DNA from: Allosaccharopolyspora coralli
Lineage (GTDB): Bacteria > Actinomycetota > Actinomycetes > Mycobacteriales > Pseudonocardiaceae
DNA length: 64,000 bases
Assembly: GCF_009664835.1 (NCBI RefSeq)
Contig: NZ_CP045929.1
Location: 4,216,001-4,280,000 of the forward strand
Direction: 5' to 3'
Shown: in pieces, positions 16,952-25,543 of the stretch
How positions within the stretch are numbered: position 1 is the first letter of the stretch
Layout of the letters: each line of letters opens with the position of its first letter
The notes under the pieces: model-generated
What the model saw: the letters and a program-made list of their open reading frames with translations, nothing else
The model's database searches: none
What the model was told of the DNA's origin: nothing
Position numbers and translations under genes: made by a program

Positions 16952-19360
16952 TCAGAGCTTGGTGAGCGGGACGCTGCCGATGAGCATCAGACGCACCGTG
17001 CCCGCGGCGCCGAAGTCGATGGTCGCGGTCGCACGCGGCCCCTCGCCCTCGGCCGAGACCACGGTGCCCATGCCGTACTTGTCGTGCGTGACCCGGTCAC
17101 CCGCTTCGAGCTTGATCGCGACCGTGTCCTTCCAGCCCTTCGCCGGGGTGCTGCGCATGCCGCTCTCCGCCACCCGCGCCTGAGCCGAGTCGGAGCCACC
17201 CCGGTCGAAGCCACCGCCCCGGCCGCCCCAGGTGCTGCGGACCTGCGGCGCCGACCGCTCCGGCTCCACCCGGCGCCAGTCGAGCAACTCGTCCGGAATC
17301 TCGGTGAGGAACCGCGAGGCCGGGTTCGTCATCGGCTGTCCCCACGCCGAGCGCATCAACGCCCGCGACAAGTAGAGCCGCTGCCGGGCACGCGTGATGC
17401 CGACGTAGGCGAGGCGGCGTTCCTCCGCGAGCTCCACCGGATCACCGAGGGCGCGCATGTGCGGGAAGATCCCGTCCTCCCAGCCGGTGGAGAACACCAC
17501 CGGGAATTCGAGCCCCTTCGCGGTGTGCAGCGTCATGAGCGTGACGACACCGTCGCCGGACTCCGGCAGCGAGTCGGCGTCGGCGACCAGCGACACCCGT
17601 TCCAGGAAGGCCGACAACGAGTCGTCGGCAGGCAGGCCGTCCCGGTCCTCGTCGGAGACCGGCACCTCCCCACCTTCGCTGGTCTCGGTCGCACGGCTCG
17701 ACTCCGGCGAGCGGGTTTCGGTGAACTCCCGTGCCACGGTCACGAGTTCGGTCAGATTCTCGACCCTCGTCGCGTCCTGCGGATCGTCGCTGGCCTCGAG
17801 CTCACCCCGGTAACCAGTGCGTTCCAGGATCGTCTCCAAGACCTCGGCCACGTCGTACTCGGCGGCCACGTCGTTGAGCTCGTCGAGCAGCTCCACGAAC
17901 GAGCCGATCAGTCGCTGGGCACGCGTGTTCAGCTGGGTGACCTCGCCCTTGGCCGCCCGGCGCAACGCGGTGTGGAACGAGACGCGCTCCTGCTCGGCGT
18001 GCGCGGCGACCACGGCCTCCGCACGGTCGCCGATCCCGCGTTTGGGCACGTTGAGGATCCGGCGCAGGCTCACCGTGTCGTCCGGGTTGTCGAGAACCCG
18101 CAGGTAGGCCAGGGCGTCGCGCACCTCGCGGCGCTCGTAGAACCGGACGCCGCCGACGACCCGGTACGGCAGACCGAGCCGGATGAAGACCTCTTCGAAC
18201 ACACGCGACTGATTGTTCGTCCGGTAGAACACGGCGATGTCGTTGAACGTCGCCTCGCCGTCGTCGACGAGGCGGTCGATCTCTCCCGCGACGAACGCGG
18301 CCTCGTCGTGCTCGTTGTCCGCGACGTACCCGACGATCGACGCGCCGTCGCCGGAATCGCTCCACAGCCGCTTCTCGCGACGGTTCGGATTACGCCGGAT
18401 CACCGCGTTGGCCGCCGAGAGAATCGTCTGCGTGGAGCGGTAGTTCTGCTCCAGCACGATCGAGGTGGCCTGCGGGTAGTCGCGCTCGAACTCCTCGATG
18501 TTGCGGATCGTCGCGCCACGGAACGCGTAGATCGACTGATCCGCGTCGCCGACCACGCACAGCTCGGCGGGCTCGACGCCCGATTCCGTGGTCCGGGTTC
18601 CGACGAGCTCGCGCACCAAGGCGTACTGGGCGTGGTTGGTGTCCTGGTACTCGTCGACGAGGACGTGCCGGAATCGGCGACGGTAGTACTCGGCCACGTC
18701 CGGGTGCTGCTGCAGGAGCTCGACCGTGCGCATGATCAGGTCGTCGAAGTCCAGCGCGTTCGACTCGCGGAGTCGCCGCTGATAGGCCGCGTAGACCTGG
18801 GCGACCTTGCGTTCCATGTCGTTGCCCGCCCGCTCGGCGGCGTCCTCGGGCGTGAGCAGTTCGTTCTTGAGGTTCGAGACGTGGATCGCGAGCGTGCGCG
18901 CCGGATAGCGCTTCGAGTCGAGCTCGTGATCACGGGCGATGATCGTGATGAGCCTGCGCGAATCGTCGGCGTCGTAGATGGAGAAGTTCGACGACAACCC
19001 CACGGTCTTGGCTTCGCGGCGCATCACCCGCACGCACATCGAATGGAACGTCGAGACCCACATGGCCTTCGCGCGCCGCCCCACCAGGGCCGCCACCCGT
19101 TCCTTCATCTCGGCGGCGGCCTTGTTGGTGAAGGTGATCGCCATGATCTGGCCGGGGTGGGCGTCGCGCTCGGCGAGCTGGTAGGCGATGCGATGGGTGA
19201 GCACCTTCGTCTTGCCCGACCCGGCCCCCGCGACGACGAGCAACGGAGCCCCGGTGTGCGTCACGGCCTCCCGCTGCTGCGGGTTGAGCCCGGCGAGCAG
19301 GGACTCCGAGTCGTGGGAGGGCCGATCGTCGCGCTGGGGGAGGTCGAACAGGGTGCTCAT
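16952..19360 (-). CDS. pcrA: PcrA/UvrD1 ATP-dependent DNA helicase
   Basis: Superfamily 1A 3'-5' helicase in nucleotide excision repair and replication restart, 802 aa (family about 770). Motifs: Q-motif LNPQQREAVTHTGAPLLVVA, Walker A GAGSGKTKVLTHRIAYQLAE, motif II VDEYQDTN, motif III GDADQSIYAFRGA, motif IV VLEQNYRSTQTIL, motifs V/VI TLHTAKGLEFPVVF and EERRLAYVGITRAR. The C-terminus is a Tudor-like RNA-polymerase/Ku interaction domain (DRVTHDKYGMGTVVSAEG). ATG start at 19360. Matches Rv0949 by sequence and position. Confidence 0.98.
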   Translation of the reverse strand: MSTLFDLPQRDDRPSHDSESLLAGLNPQQREAVTHTGAPLLVVAGAGSGKTKVLTHRIAYQLAERDAHPGQIMAITFTNKAAAEMKERVAALVGRRAKAMWVSTFHSMCVRVMRREAKTVGLSSNFSIYDADDSRRLITIIARDHELDSKRYPARTLAIHVSNLKNELLTPEDAAERAGNDMERKVAQVYAAYQRRLRESNALDFDDLIMRTVELLQQHPDVAEYYRRRFRHVLVDEYQDTNHAQYALVRELVGTRTTESGVEPAELCVVGDADQSIYAFRGATIRNIEEFERDYPQATSIVLEQNYRSTQTILSAANAVIRRNPNRREKRLWSDSGDGASIVGYVADNEHDEAAFVAGEIDRLVDDGEATFNDIAVFYRTNNQSRVFEEVFIRLGLPYRVVGGVRFYERREVRDALAYLRVLDNPDDTVSLRRILNVPKRGIGDRAEAVVAAHAEQERVSFHTALRRAAKGEVTQLNTRAQRLIGSFVELLDELNDVAAEYDVAEVLETILERTGYRGELEASDDPQDATRVENLTELVTVAREFTETRSPESSRATETSEGGEVPVSDEDRDGLPADDSLSAFLERVSLVADADSLPESGDGVVTLMTLHTAKGLEFPVVFSTGWEDGIFPHMRALGDPVELAEERRLAYVGITRARQRLYLSRALMRSAWGQPMTNPASRFLTEIPDELLDWRRVEPERSAPQVRSTWGGRGGGFDRGGSDSAQARVAESGMRSTPAKGWKDTVAIKLEAGDRVTHDKYGMGTVVSAEGEGPRATATIDFGAAGTVRLMLIGSVPLTKL

Positions 19361-19519
19361 CGCTGCACAACGTTACCCGCCGGGGCCGACATCGTTCCCG
19401 CGCACGGCCGGGGCGTCGGCAGGCCACGAATCCGGGGCGAGTTCCGGGATCTCCCCGACTCGCAGGCGCCCTCCGCCGCCCACACTGGTCGGCGGTGAAC
19501 AACGACTGGGGGTGTCGGA

Positions 19520-20182
19520 ATGACCGTGATCGAGCAACTCGACGCGCTCGTTCTCGATCTTCTGGACAGTGCGTCGGCGATCGGCCCGACGGCCTGTCTG
19601 GTGGTGCTGTTCGTGGTGCTCTCGCTCGAGGCGTCGCTGTTCGTCGGACTGTTCGTCTCCGGCGAGATCGCGTTGCTGGTGTCGGTGGGCGCGTTGGGCG
19701 AGCGATGGGCGGTGCCGATGCTGCTCGTCGCGGTGCTCGCGAACACGGTCGGACAGGCGGGCGGCTACGGGATCGGCCGTGGCGTCGGCCCGTCGCTGCA
19801 GCGCAGCTGGGCGGGACGCAAGATCAGTGCGAGTTCGTGGGACACCGCGCACGAAGTGCTCCGCGGCCGGGGCGCGCGTGCGTTGCTGACCACGCGGTTC
19901 ATCGCCTTCGTGCACGCCGTGGTCCCGGCGGTGGCCGGCATGCTCCGAGTGCCGTTCGCGCGGTTCATGGTGATGGCGGTGGCCGGCGCGACCGCCTGGG
20001 CGACAGTGCACACGAGCCTGGCGCTCGCGTTGGGGCAGGCCGCACGCGCGATCGGGTATAGCTGGACGGCGGTGGTCGTCACAGTCGTGGCCGCAGCCGT
20101 CTCCGGAACCGTGCTGTACCGCTCGGTGCGCCGGGTCGACCGAGAGAAGTCCGCTGAACAGCCGGAACCCGCCCGCCCCTGA
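19520..20182 (+). CDS. DedA family membrane protein
   Basis: Predicted 220-aa DedA/VTT-type inner membrane protein; such proteins act in lipid carrier recycling and membrane homeostasis. Features are LVVLFVVLSLEASLFVGLFVSGEIALL, the reentrant-loop signature region GRGVGPSLQRSWAG, and TTRFIAFVHAVVPAVAGMLRVPFARFM, which holds the conserved Arg and the G-containing motif typical of the family. It has about five hydrophobic segments and a basic C-terminus. GGGGGTG precedes the ATG. Not part of the mycobacterial block; lies divergent from pcrA across 159 nt. Confidence 0.9.
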   Translation: MTVIEQLDALVLDLLDSASAIGPTACLVVLFVVLSLEASLFVGLFVSGEIALLVSVGALGERWAVPMLLVAVLANTVGQAGGYGIGRGVGPSLQRSWAGRKISASSWDTAHEVLRGRGARALLTTRFIAFVHAVVPAVAGMLRVPFARFMVMAVAGATAWATVHTSLALALGQAARAIGYSWTAVVVTVVAAAVSGTVLYRSVRRVDREKSAEQPEPARP

Positions 20183-20184
20183 AA

Positions 20185-20221
20185 GGGCATTGGAGAACTG
20201 GCATGTGTGCCCGTAGGCACG
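20185..20221 (+). repeat. Family D end fragment
   Basis: AAGGGCATTGGAGAACTGGC followed by a degenerate GTGCCCGTAGGCAC hairpin matches the left end of family D. It starts 2 nt after the DedA stop codon. The rest of the element is absent. Confidence 0.65.
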
Positions 20222-20291
20222 GTCTCAGCTGCCCAGGTCCGCACTGCGGGACACACCGTCCGGCTGTTGGCGAGGCGAATTCGGGCTGTGG

Positions 20292-20304
20292 CACACTGGA
20301 CGAC
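20292..20304 (+). promoter_or_regulatory. Predicted promoter for a leaderless aroQ leader transcript
   Basis: CACACT (20292-20297) resembles a -10 box and lies 7 nt before the leader GTG (20305), so transcription would begin at or near the start codon. TTGGCG at 20268-20273 is a possible -35 at 18 nt spacing. The same CACACTGG context precedes the GTG of the YdcF gene at 56280. Confidence 0.5.
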
Positions 20305-20367
20305 GTGCTGACGCAGACCTTCGAGTTTTTCTACGGGCCCGGACTCCGGCGCCCGTGGTCTGCATGA
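20305..20367 (+). CDS. Aromatic-rich leader peptide of chorismate mutase (attenuation)
   Basis: A 20-codon ORF starting GTG: V-L-T-Q-T-F-E-F-F-Y-G-P-G-L-R-R-P-W-S-A, then TGA. Three Phe and one Tyr codon lie within five codons (20320-20334), with a Trp later (20356-20358). This composition, the position 92 nt ahead of chorismate mutase, and the following terminator (20384-20409) are the signature of ribosome-mediated attenuation by aromatic aminoacyl-tRNA. Likely translated from a leaderless mRNA. I do not know of a described leader peptide for this gene in actinobacteria. Function inferred from sequence logic alone. Confidence 0.7.
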   Translation: MLTQTFEFFYGPGLRRPWSA

Positions 20368-20383
20368 GCTGACACGACTACCC

Positions 20384-20419
20384 CGCCCCGGAGTTGCGAC
20401 CCCGGGGCGTTGTCGTTCT
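20384..20419 (+). terminator. Attenuator (terminator with alternative antiterminator pairing)
   Basis: Terminator stem CGCCCCGG (20384-20391) pairs with CCGGGGCG (20402-20409), loop of 10 nt, followed by TTGTCGTTCT. The upstream segment GACTCCGG (20342-20349), inside the end of the leader ORF, can instead pair with CCGGAGTT (20388-20395), seven Watson-Crick pairs plus one G-T. That pairing consumes half of the terminator's left arm. A ribosome stalled on the Phe/Tyr codons would leave this segment free and favour read-through into chorismate mutase. Confidence 0.65.
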
Positions 20420-20458
20420 CGGGTCACGGCAGGGGCCGACCCATCGGAGGCACTCCAG

Positions 20459-20743
20459 ATGAACACGACGGTGGACGGCGACCAGGACCGGTCCGAGCCC
20501 GAAGGCTCGATCGGTGGCCTGCGCGAGGAGATCGACTACCTCGACGCCGAGATCCTGCGTCTGGTGCAACGTCGCGCCGAGGTCTCTCGGCAGGTCGGCG
20601 AGGCCCGGATGGCCTCGGGCGGCCCGCGCATCGTCTACAACCGCGAGATGGACGTCCTCGCCCGCTACCGTGCGCTGGGCCCCGAAGGCCGTGAGCTCGC
20701 GATGATCCTCCTGCGCCTCGGCCGCGGCCACCTCGGCCGCTGA
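20459..20743 (+). CDS. aroQ: AroQ-type chorismate mutase (Rv0948c-like)
   Basis: Converts chorismate to prephenate, the branch point to Phe and Tyr. The predicted 94 aa have the all-helical AroQ pattern: LREEIDYLDAEILRLVQRRAEVSRQVGEAR (helix 1 with the active-site Arg and Lys/Arg positions), RIVYNREMDVLARY, and a C-terminal RLGRGHLGR that matches the actinobacterial short form needing DAHP synthase for full activity. GGAGG lies 9 nt upstream of the ATG. Located next to pcrA as in M. tuberculosis. Likely controlled by the upstream leader and attenuator. Confidence 0.93.
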   Translation: MNTTVDGDQDRSEPEGSIGGLREEIDYLDAEILRLVQRRAEVSRQVGEARMASGGPRIVYNREMDVLARYRALGPEGRELAMILLRLGRGHLGR

Positions 20744-20748
20744 CCGCC

Positions 20749-20810
20749 GGGGTGGCAAATTCGCGCGAATTTGCCACCCCTCCATCCACAGGGGGTGGGA
20801 GTTGTCCCCA
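20749..20810. repeat. Family A element, second copy
   Basis: The same perfect 32-bp palindrome as at 4976 (20749-20780), beginning 5 nt after the chorismate mutase stop. The tail has degenerate DnaA-like words (CATCCACA at 20783-20790, TTGTCCCCA at 20802-20810) at the same spacing as in the first copy. It could serve as a terminator for aroQ and, in reverse, for the MHS transporter gene that ends at 20836. Confidence 0.83.
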
Positions 20811-20835
20811 CTGGGTCGGGTGGAATCCGGGCGAG

Positions 20836-22146
20836 TCACTCGTGGGCGGCCATGTCGCGGTCGCGGGTTTCGGGAGCGAGGACCACGGCGACGATCGTGA
20901 CCACCGAACACAACGCTACGTAGATCGCGATCGGCAGCGGTGAGCCGAACGCGGCGAGCAGCGCGGTGGCGATCAGCGGCGCCACCGATCCCGCGACGAC
21001 GGACGCGAGCTGATAGCCCACGGACGCACCGGAGTAGCGGACGCGGGTGCCGAACAGCTCGGAGAAGAACGCCGCCTGCGGCCCGTACATCGCACCGTGG
21101 AAGATCAACCCGACCGAGGTCGCCAGGGTGATGAGCCCGAACGACTCCGTGTCCAGCAAGCCGAAGAACACGAACGCCCACAGTCCGGTGCCGATCGCGC
21201 CGATCAGATACACCGGGCGCCTGCCCACGCGGTCGGAGAGCGTTGCCCACAACGGGATGCTCGCGAAGTGCACCACCGCCGCGATCAGTGACGCGTTCAG
21301 TGCCAGCGACCTCGGCATCTCCAGGTAGGTGGCCACGTAGGTGAGCACGAACGACGTGACCATGTAGTACACGACGTTCTCGACGAACCGGGCTCCCATC
21401 GCGGTGAGGACCTCGCCGCGATAGTGCTTCAGGACCTCCAGCAGCGGCGGCGTGCGCCCGCCCTGCTCGTCGATCTTGCGTTGCGCCTCGAGGAACAGTG
21501 GGGACTCGGCGACCGCGAGCCGCACCCACAGGCCGACGAGGACGAGCACCCCGGAGAGCAGGAACGCCACACGCCAGCCCCAGGCCAGAAACGCCTCTTC
21601 CGACTGCACCGCGGCGAGGACGGCGAGCACGGCCGTGCCGCACAGGTTGCCCAGCGGAACGCCCGCCTGCGGCCAGGACGCCCAGAATCCGCGGTTCTTC
21701 GCCGAGCCGTGTTCGGAGACGATGAGCACCGCACCGCCCCACTCGCCACCCACGGCGAAGCCCTGCACGAGGCGCAGGAACGTGAGGATCAACGGCGCGG
21801 CGAGGCCGACGGAGGAGTACGTCGGGAGGAACCCGATGAGAAACGTCGCCCCGCCCATCATGACCAGGCTGATGACCAGCAGCTTCTTGCGGCCGAGCTT
21901 GTCGCCGTAGTGGCCGAAGACGATGCCGCCGAGCGGGCGGGCGAAGAAGCCGACGGCGTAGGTGACGAACGCGAGCATGGTGCCGACCAGCGGGTCCGCC
22001 GCCGGGAAGAACAACGTCGGGAACACCAGCGCGGCCGCCGAGCCGTACAGGAAGAAGTCGTACCACTCGATGGTGGTTCCGACGAGGCTCGCGGAGACGA
22101 CGCGGAGTCTGCTGGATCTCTTGGCGGTGGGGTCTGCTGCGGTCAT
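20836..22146 (-). CDS. MFS transporter, metabolite:H+ symporter (MHS) family
   Basis: 12-TM proton symporter for small organic acids, predicted 436 aa. Family signatures: GTTIEWYDFFLYGSAAALVF in TM1, FARPLGGIVFGHYGDKLGRKKLL in the TM2-3 loop, GFAVGGEWGGAVLIVSEH, and LSDRVGRRPVYLIGA in the second half. The ATG follows GAGGAG at 5 nt. The upstream gene is a hydroxybutyrate dehydrogenase 27 nt away on the same strand, so the substrate may be 3-hydroxybutyrate or acetoacetate (inference). Confidence 0.93.
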   Translation of the reverse strand: MTAADPTAKRSSRLRVVSASLVGTTIEWYDFFLYGSAAALVFPTLFFPAADPLVGTMLAFVTYAVGFFARPLGGIVFGHYGDKLGRKKLLVISLVMMGGATFLIGFLPTYSSVGLAAPLILTFLRLVQGFAVGGEWGGAVLIVSEHGSAKNRGFWASWPQAGVPLGNLCGTAVLAVLAAVQSEEAFLAWGWRVAFLLSGVLVLVGLWVRLAVAESPLFLEAQRKIDEQGGRTPPLLEVLKHYRGEVLTAMGARFVENVVYYMVTSFVLTYVATYLEMPRSLALNASLIAAVVHFASIPLWATLSDRVGRRPVYLIGAIGTGLWAFVFFGLLDTESFGLITLATSVGLIFHGAMYGPQAAFFSELFGTRVRYSGASVGYQLASVVAGSVAPLIATALLAAFGSPLPIAIYVALCSVVTIVAVVLAPETRDRDMAAHE

Positions 22147-22173
22147 GTCGCTCCTCGGTGACGTGCCGGTCGG

Positions 22174-22974
22174 TCAGTGCGCGGTCCAGCCGCCGTCCAT
22201 CGGCAGCGAGGTTCCGGTGATCGAAGCGCTGCCCGGGCCGCACAGCCAGATGGCGAGTTCGGCGACCTCCTCCGGTTCGACGAGACGTTTGACCGGCGTC
22301 CGTTCGAGCAGCACGTCCTCGATGACCTGTTCCTCCGGGACACGGTGCAACCGGGCCTGCTCGGCTACCTGCGTTTCCACCAGCGGGGTGCGTACGAAGC
22401 CGGGGTTGACGCAGTTCGAGGTCACGCCGTGGCGCGCGGCCTCGACGGCGACGGTCTTGGACAGTCCCTCGAGCGCGTGTTTCGCGGCGACGTAGGCGCC
22501 CTTGTAGGGCGACGCGCGCAGCCCGTGCGCGGAGGAGACGTTGACGATGCGTCCCCATCCCTGTTCGTACATGCCCGGCAGCGCACTGCGGATGATGCGG
22601 AACGGAGCCTGCACCATCAGGTCGAACATCATCGAGAACGTGTCGGTCGGGAACCGGTGCACGGGAGCGACGTGCTGCACCCCGGCGTTGTTGACGACGA
22701 TGTCGACGTCGGTGCCGAGCTCCCCGGCGGCGTCGAGGTCGCAGAGGTCGACGACCCTGGGGGTGCCGCCGATCTCGGCCGCGAGCGACTCGATGGAGTC
22801 GGCGACCTTGTCGACGAGCACCACGTGGGCACCCGCGTTCGCGAGTCCCCGCGCGATGGCGTCGCCGATGCCGCTGCCCGCTCCGGTGACGAGTGCGCGC
22901 CTGCCCCGCAGGTCACCTCCACCGGCGAGCCCGGTCGAGGCGCGGTCGACGCCAGGTCGATCTTCCATAGGCAT
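22174..22974 (-). CDS. 3-hydroxybutyrate dehydrogenase-like SDR
   Basis: Short-chain dehydrogenase of about 266 aa. NAD-binding TGAGSGIGDAIARGLANAGA, NNAGVQHVAPV, and catalytic Ser-Tyr-Lys in NVSSAHGLRASPYKGAYVAAKHALEG. The block CVNPGFVRTPLVETQV and the SAHGL..SPYK pattern are characteristic of bacterial D-3-hydroxybutyrate dehydrogenases. The reading frame is open upstream; two in-frame ATGs at 22974 and 22968 are possible and neither has a strong RBS. Forms an operon with the MHS transporter downstream. Confidence 0.88.
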   Translation of the reverse strand: MPMEDRPGVDRASTGLAGGGDLRGRRALVTGAGSGIGDAIARGLANAGAHVVLVDKVADSIESLAAEIGGTPRVVDLCDLDAAGELGTDVDIVVNNAGVQHVAPVHRFPTDTFSMMFDLMVQAPFRIIRSALPGMYEQGWGRIVNVSSAHGLRASPYKGAYVAAKHALEGLSKTVAVEAARHGVTSNCVNPGFVRTPLVETQVAEQARLHRVPEEQVIEDVLLERTPVKRLVEPEEVAELAIWLCGPGSASITGTSLPMDGGWTAH

Positions 22975-23116
22975 CGAAACTAGAGGTGATGCGGATCTCA
23001 ATCCATACCCGGACCGCAACCATTTCCCTGCCCCGTGGTTCGCGCCCCGGTCGGCGAACCGAAATCGGGGACATCCCGCATACCCCTACCGCCCCGAATC
23101 AGGGCAGACTGGACAC

Positions 23117-23437
23117 ATGTTGGGTGGAGTTGTGGATCTGATCGCGTTGGTCGTCACGCTGGTCGCGTTGCTGGCCGCTCTCGGGCACGGCGGGTATCTG
23201 GCGTTGTTGCAGTCCTCGGCCAAGCAGCGTCCGGGCGGGCAGCCCGCGGTGGAGTTCGCGAAGAAGCGGGCCCCGATCGCGGGAGGCGCGCTCGCGGTCG
23301 CGTTGCTGGCGTTGCTCATCCAGACAGGGGGTGTGCCCGCCGACATCTTCGCGATGCTGCTCGGCGGTGGTGCGGGAGCCACTTCGGTCGCGGCGCTGCA
23401 GACGACGCAGAAGCGCTTTCGCACGGGCGAGTACTGA
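23117..23437 (+). CDS. Small two-pass membrane protein, unknown
   Basis: Predicted 106 aa: LGGVVDLIALVVTLVALLAAL is the first hydrophobic segment and APIAGGALAVALLALLIQTGG the second, with a Gly-rich hydrophobic stretch (IFAMLLGGGAGATSVAAL) and a basic end (QKRFRTGEY). CAGACT lies 6 nt before the ATG, so it is probably leaderless. The frame extends far upstream, but that part is antisense to the SDR. No family recognised. Confidence 0.7.
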   Translation: MLGGVVDLIALVVTLVALLAALGHGGYLALLQSSAKQRPGGQPAVEFAKKRAPIAGGALAVALLALLIQTGGVPADIFAMLLGGGAGATSVAALQTTQKRFRTGEY

Positions 23438-23592
23438 CCGACCCGGGACAGGACGACCTCGACCGGGCCGCGCCGATCGAGTGACCTCATGATCATTCGA
23501 TCCGGCGGGCGCCCGGTCGCGCGCCATGACGTCACGTGACTGAGCGACCCCGGAGAGCCACTTCGTTCGAGCGACAACTACCCTGCACGGTC

Positions 23593-24339
23593 ATGCGGAC
23601 CTCACCGAAGATCGCCTCCGATGTACGGCAGGTACTCGTGGTGACCGCACATCCCGACGACGTCGACTTCGGCACTGCAGGGACCGTCGCGTCCTGGCGA
23701 ACGGCAGGCGTCGGCGTCACCTACTGCGTGTGCAGCTCCGGCGAGGCCGGGGCGACCGACGGGCTGGGCGGTCACCAGCTCACCCTCGACGAGATGCGCA
23801 CGCTGCGTGAGAACGAACAGCGGTCGGCGGCCCGTGCCGTCGGCGTCGACGACGTGCGCTTCCTCGGTCACCCCGACGGCAGGCTCGTCGCCGACCTCAC
23901 GCTGCGCCGCGACATCACGCGTGTCATCCGCGCTGTGCGGCCCGACCGGGTCGTCGCACACTCCCCCGAGATCAACTGGGGACGGTTACACGTGTCGCAC
24001 CCCGATCACCGGGCGGTCGGCGAGGCGACCGTCGCGGCCGTGTACCCGGACTCGCGCACTCCCCTGGCCCACCCCGAACTGGTCGAGGACGGCCTGCAGC
24101 CATGGACCGTGCACGAACTGTGGCTGACAGAAGCACCCGATGAGCGGATCAACCACGCCGTCGACGTCACCGATCATTACGAGGCGAAGCTCGCGGCGCT
24201 GCACGCACACCACTCGCAGACCGCGCACCTCGACGGCCTGGGGTCGATGATCCGTGAGCACCTGCGCAGCAATGCCGAGCAGCACGGCCTGTCCTCCGAC
24301 CGGTTGGCGGAGGCGTTCCAGGTCGTGAGCACGGCCTAG
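23593..24339 (+). CDS. PIG-L family LmbE-like deacetylase
   Basis: Zinc-dependent N-acetylglucosaminyl deacetylase fold, predicted 248 aa. The metal motif is VVTAHPDDVDFGTAGTVASW (HPDD) near residue 20. SSGEAGATDG, VDDVRFLGHPDGRL, and the third ligand region HVSHPDHRAVGEATVAAVYP follow. It is close to MshB/Mca relatives, but the exact substrate is not deducible. The ATG at 23593 lies 8 nt after TACCCT, consistent with a leaderless transcript, so the longer frame from 23536 is not used. Confidence 0.88.
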   Translation: MRTSPKIASDVRQVLVVTAHPDDVDFGTAGTVASWRTAGVGVTYCVCSSGEAGATDGLGGHQLTLDEMRTLRENEQRSAARAVGVDDVRFLGHPDGRLVADLTLRRDITRVIRAVRPDRVVAHSPEINWGRLHVSHPDHRAVGEATVAAVYPDSRTPLAHPELVEDGLQPWTVHELWLTEAPDERINHAVDVTDHYEAKLAALHAHHSQTAHLDGLGSMIREHLRSNAEQHGLSSDRLAEAFQVVSTA

Positions 24340-24379
24340 GTTCCCCTGCACCGCCGAGGGCGGCAGAAAGTCGAGACCG

Positions 24380-25543
24380 ATGTACCCCGGAAGGACGAGC
24401 TGGTCCGGACAGATCGAAAGCCCGCCGGGCCGCGACGATCGAGCCGCACCGCAGCGCGCCCGGCCGGAGGCACCCCGTGCGCAAGCAGGCCGTCCGGAAG
24501 CACGCCGGGCGGCCTCCACCGCGCTACCCCGCGCGATGCCACCGGAGGTGCCGCGCCAGCCGACCTCACAGGACGTGCCCCGTACGGCGGGCCGCCACCT
24601 CCCTCGCACGGTGCCGGATGACGCGCACCGCACCGATTCGCGCGCCGTGTCCGATCACGGGCACCGCATGGTCGGCCCCGTGGTGCTCGGCAGCCGACAG
24701 GAGGACCGCGCGACGGATCCGCTCTCGGACACGGATGCCTACGGTGGGCTGCACAAGTTCGACCTGGGCATGGTGCCTGCGTCGGTGACCCCACCGCCGA
24801 CCTGGCGGCGAGCAGCGTGGTTCTCGATCGGGTCGGCGGCCGCCGCATTCAGCGGTCTGGTCCTCGCCACGTTCGCCCTCGTCGACACGACCCACGTGCG
24901 GAGTCTGGACTTTCCGGGCTTCCCGCGTGGCGGGGAGTTCCCGCCGTTCCCTGGAACCGGGTACACGTCCGAGGAGCAACAGGAAGCTCTGCCCTGGGCG
25001 CCGAGTTCGACGACGAGTCCGTCGGAACCGGTACGCCTGTCCCCCGGCCCGAGCTCCGCAGGAGCGCCCGACTTTCCGGGAGCACCGGGAGAGCCGAACG
25101 CACCCGGGACGCCGGAGACCCCTGGGGCACCGGAATCCACCCGCCCCGACACCGGTGGTCCCACGACGGGCCCGAGCGAGCCCGGGGAGCCGACGGCACC
25201 TCCGTCGTCCACGTCCCCGACGACGGAATCGTCCCTGCTGCTGTTCAGCAGCCAGGCGATGCGCGAAGCCTCGGCCGAATACTTCTCGGCGATCAGTGAA
25301 CTCGACCTGCCTCGGGCCTACGAGATGACGGGCGGCGACCTGCGCGACGAGGGCTACGACTCGTTCGCCGCCCGGTACGCCGACGCGATGGCGATCGAGG
25401 TGCGGGCCGTCGAGTACCGCTCGACGAGTACGGTCACCACCTTGCGGATCACCCGCGAGGACGGCTCGGAAGTGACTCAGCGCCGCGAACTCCGCTTCAC
25501 CAGGGAAAGTGACCCGAAGGTCCGCTCCGACGAGGAAGCGTGA
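24380..25543 (+). CDS. Single-pass membrane protein with Pro/Gly-rich exposed linker
   Basis: Predicted 387 aa. An Arg/Pro-rich cytoplasmic N-terminus (about 140 aa) is followed by one TM (AWFSIGSAAAAFSGLVLATFALV, about residues 145-167). A long linker rich in Pro, Gly, Ser and Thr comes next (APDFPGAPGEPNAPGTPETP). A small C-terminal domain (SQAMREASAEYFSAISELDLPRAYEMTG through RRELRFTRE) resembles an NTF2-like or SnoaL-type fold seen in actinobacterial cell-surface proteins. The next gene has similar layout. Function unknown. Confidence 0.75.
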   Translation: MYPGRTSWSGQIESPPGRDDRAAPQRARPEAPRAQAGRPEARRAASTALPRAMPPEVPRQPTSQDVPRTAGRHLPRTVPDDAHRTDSRAVSDHGHRMVGPVVLGSRQEDRATDPLSDTDAYGGLHKFDLGMVPASVTPPPTWRRAAWFSIGSAAAAFSGLVLATFALVDTTHVRSLDFPGFPRGGEFPPFPGTGYTSEEQQEALPWAPSSTTSPSEPVRLSPGPSSAGAPDFPGAPGEPNAPGTPETPGAPESTRPDTGGPTTGPSEPGEPTAPPSSTSPTTESSLLLFSSQAMREASAEYFSAISELDLPRAYEMTGGDLRDEGYDSFAARYADAMAIEVRAVEYRSTSTVTTLRITREDGSEVTQRRELRFTRESDPKVRSDEEA

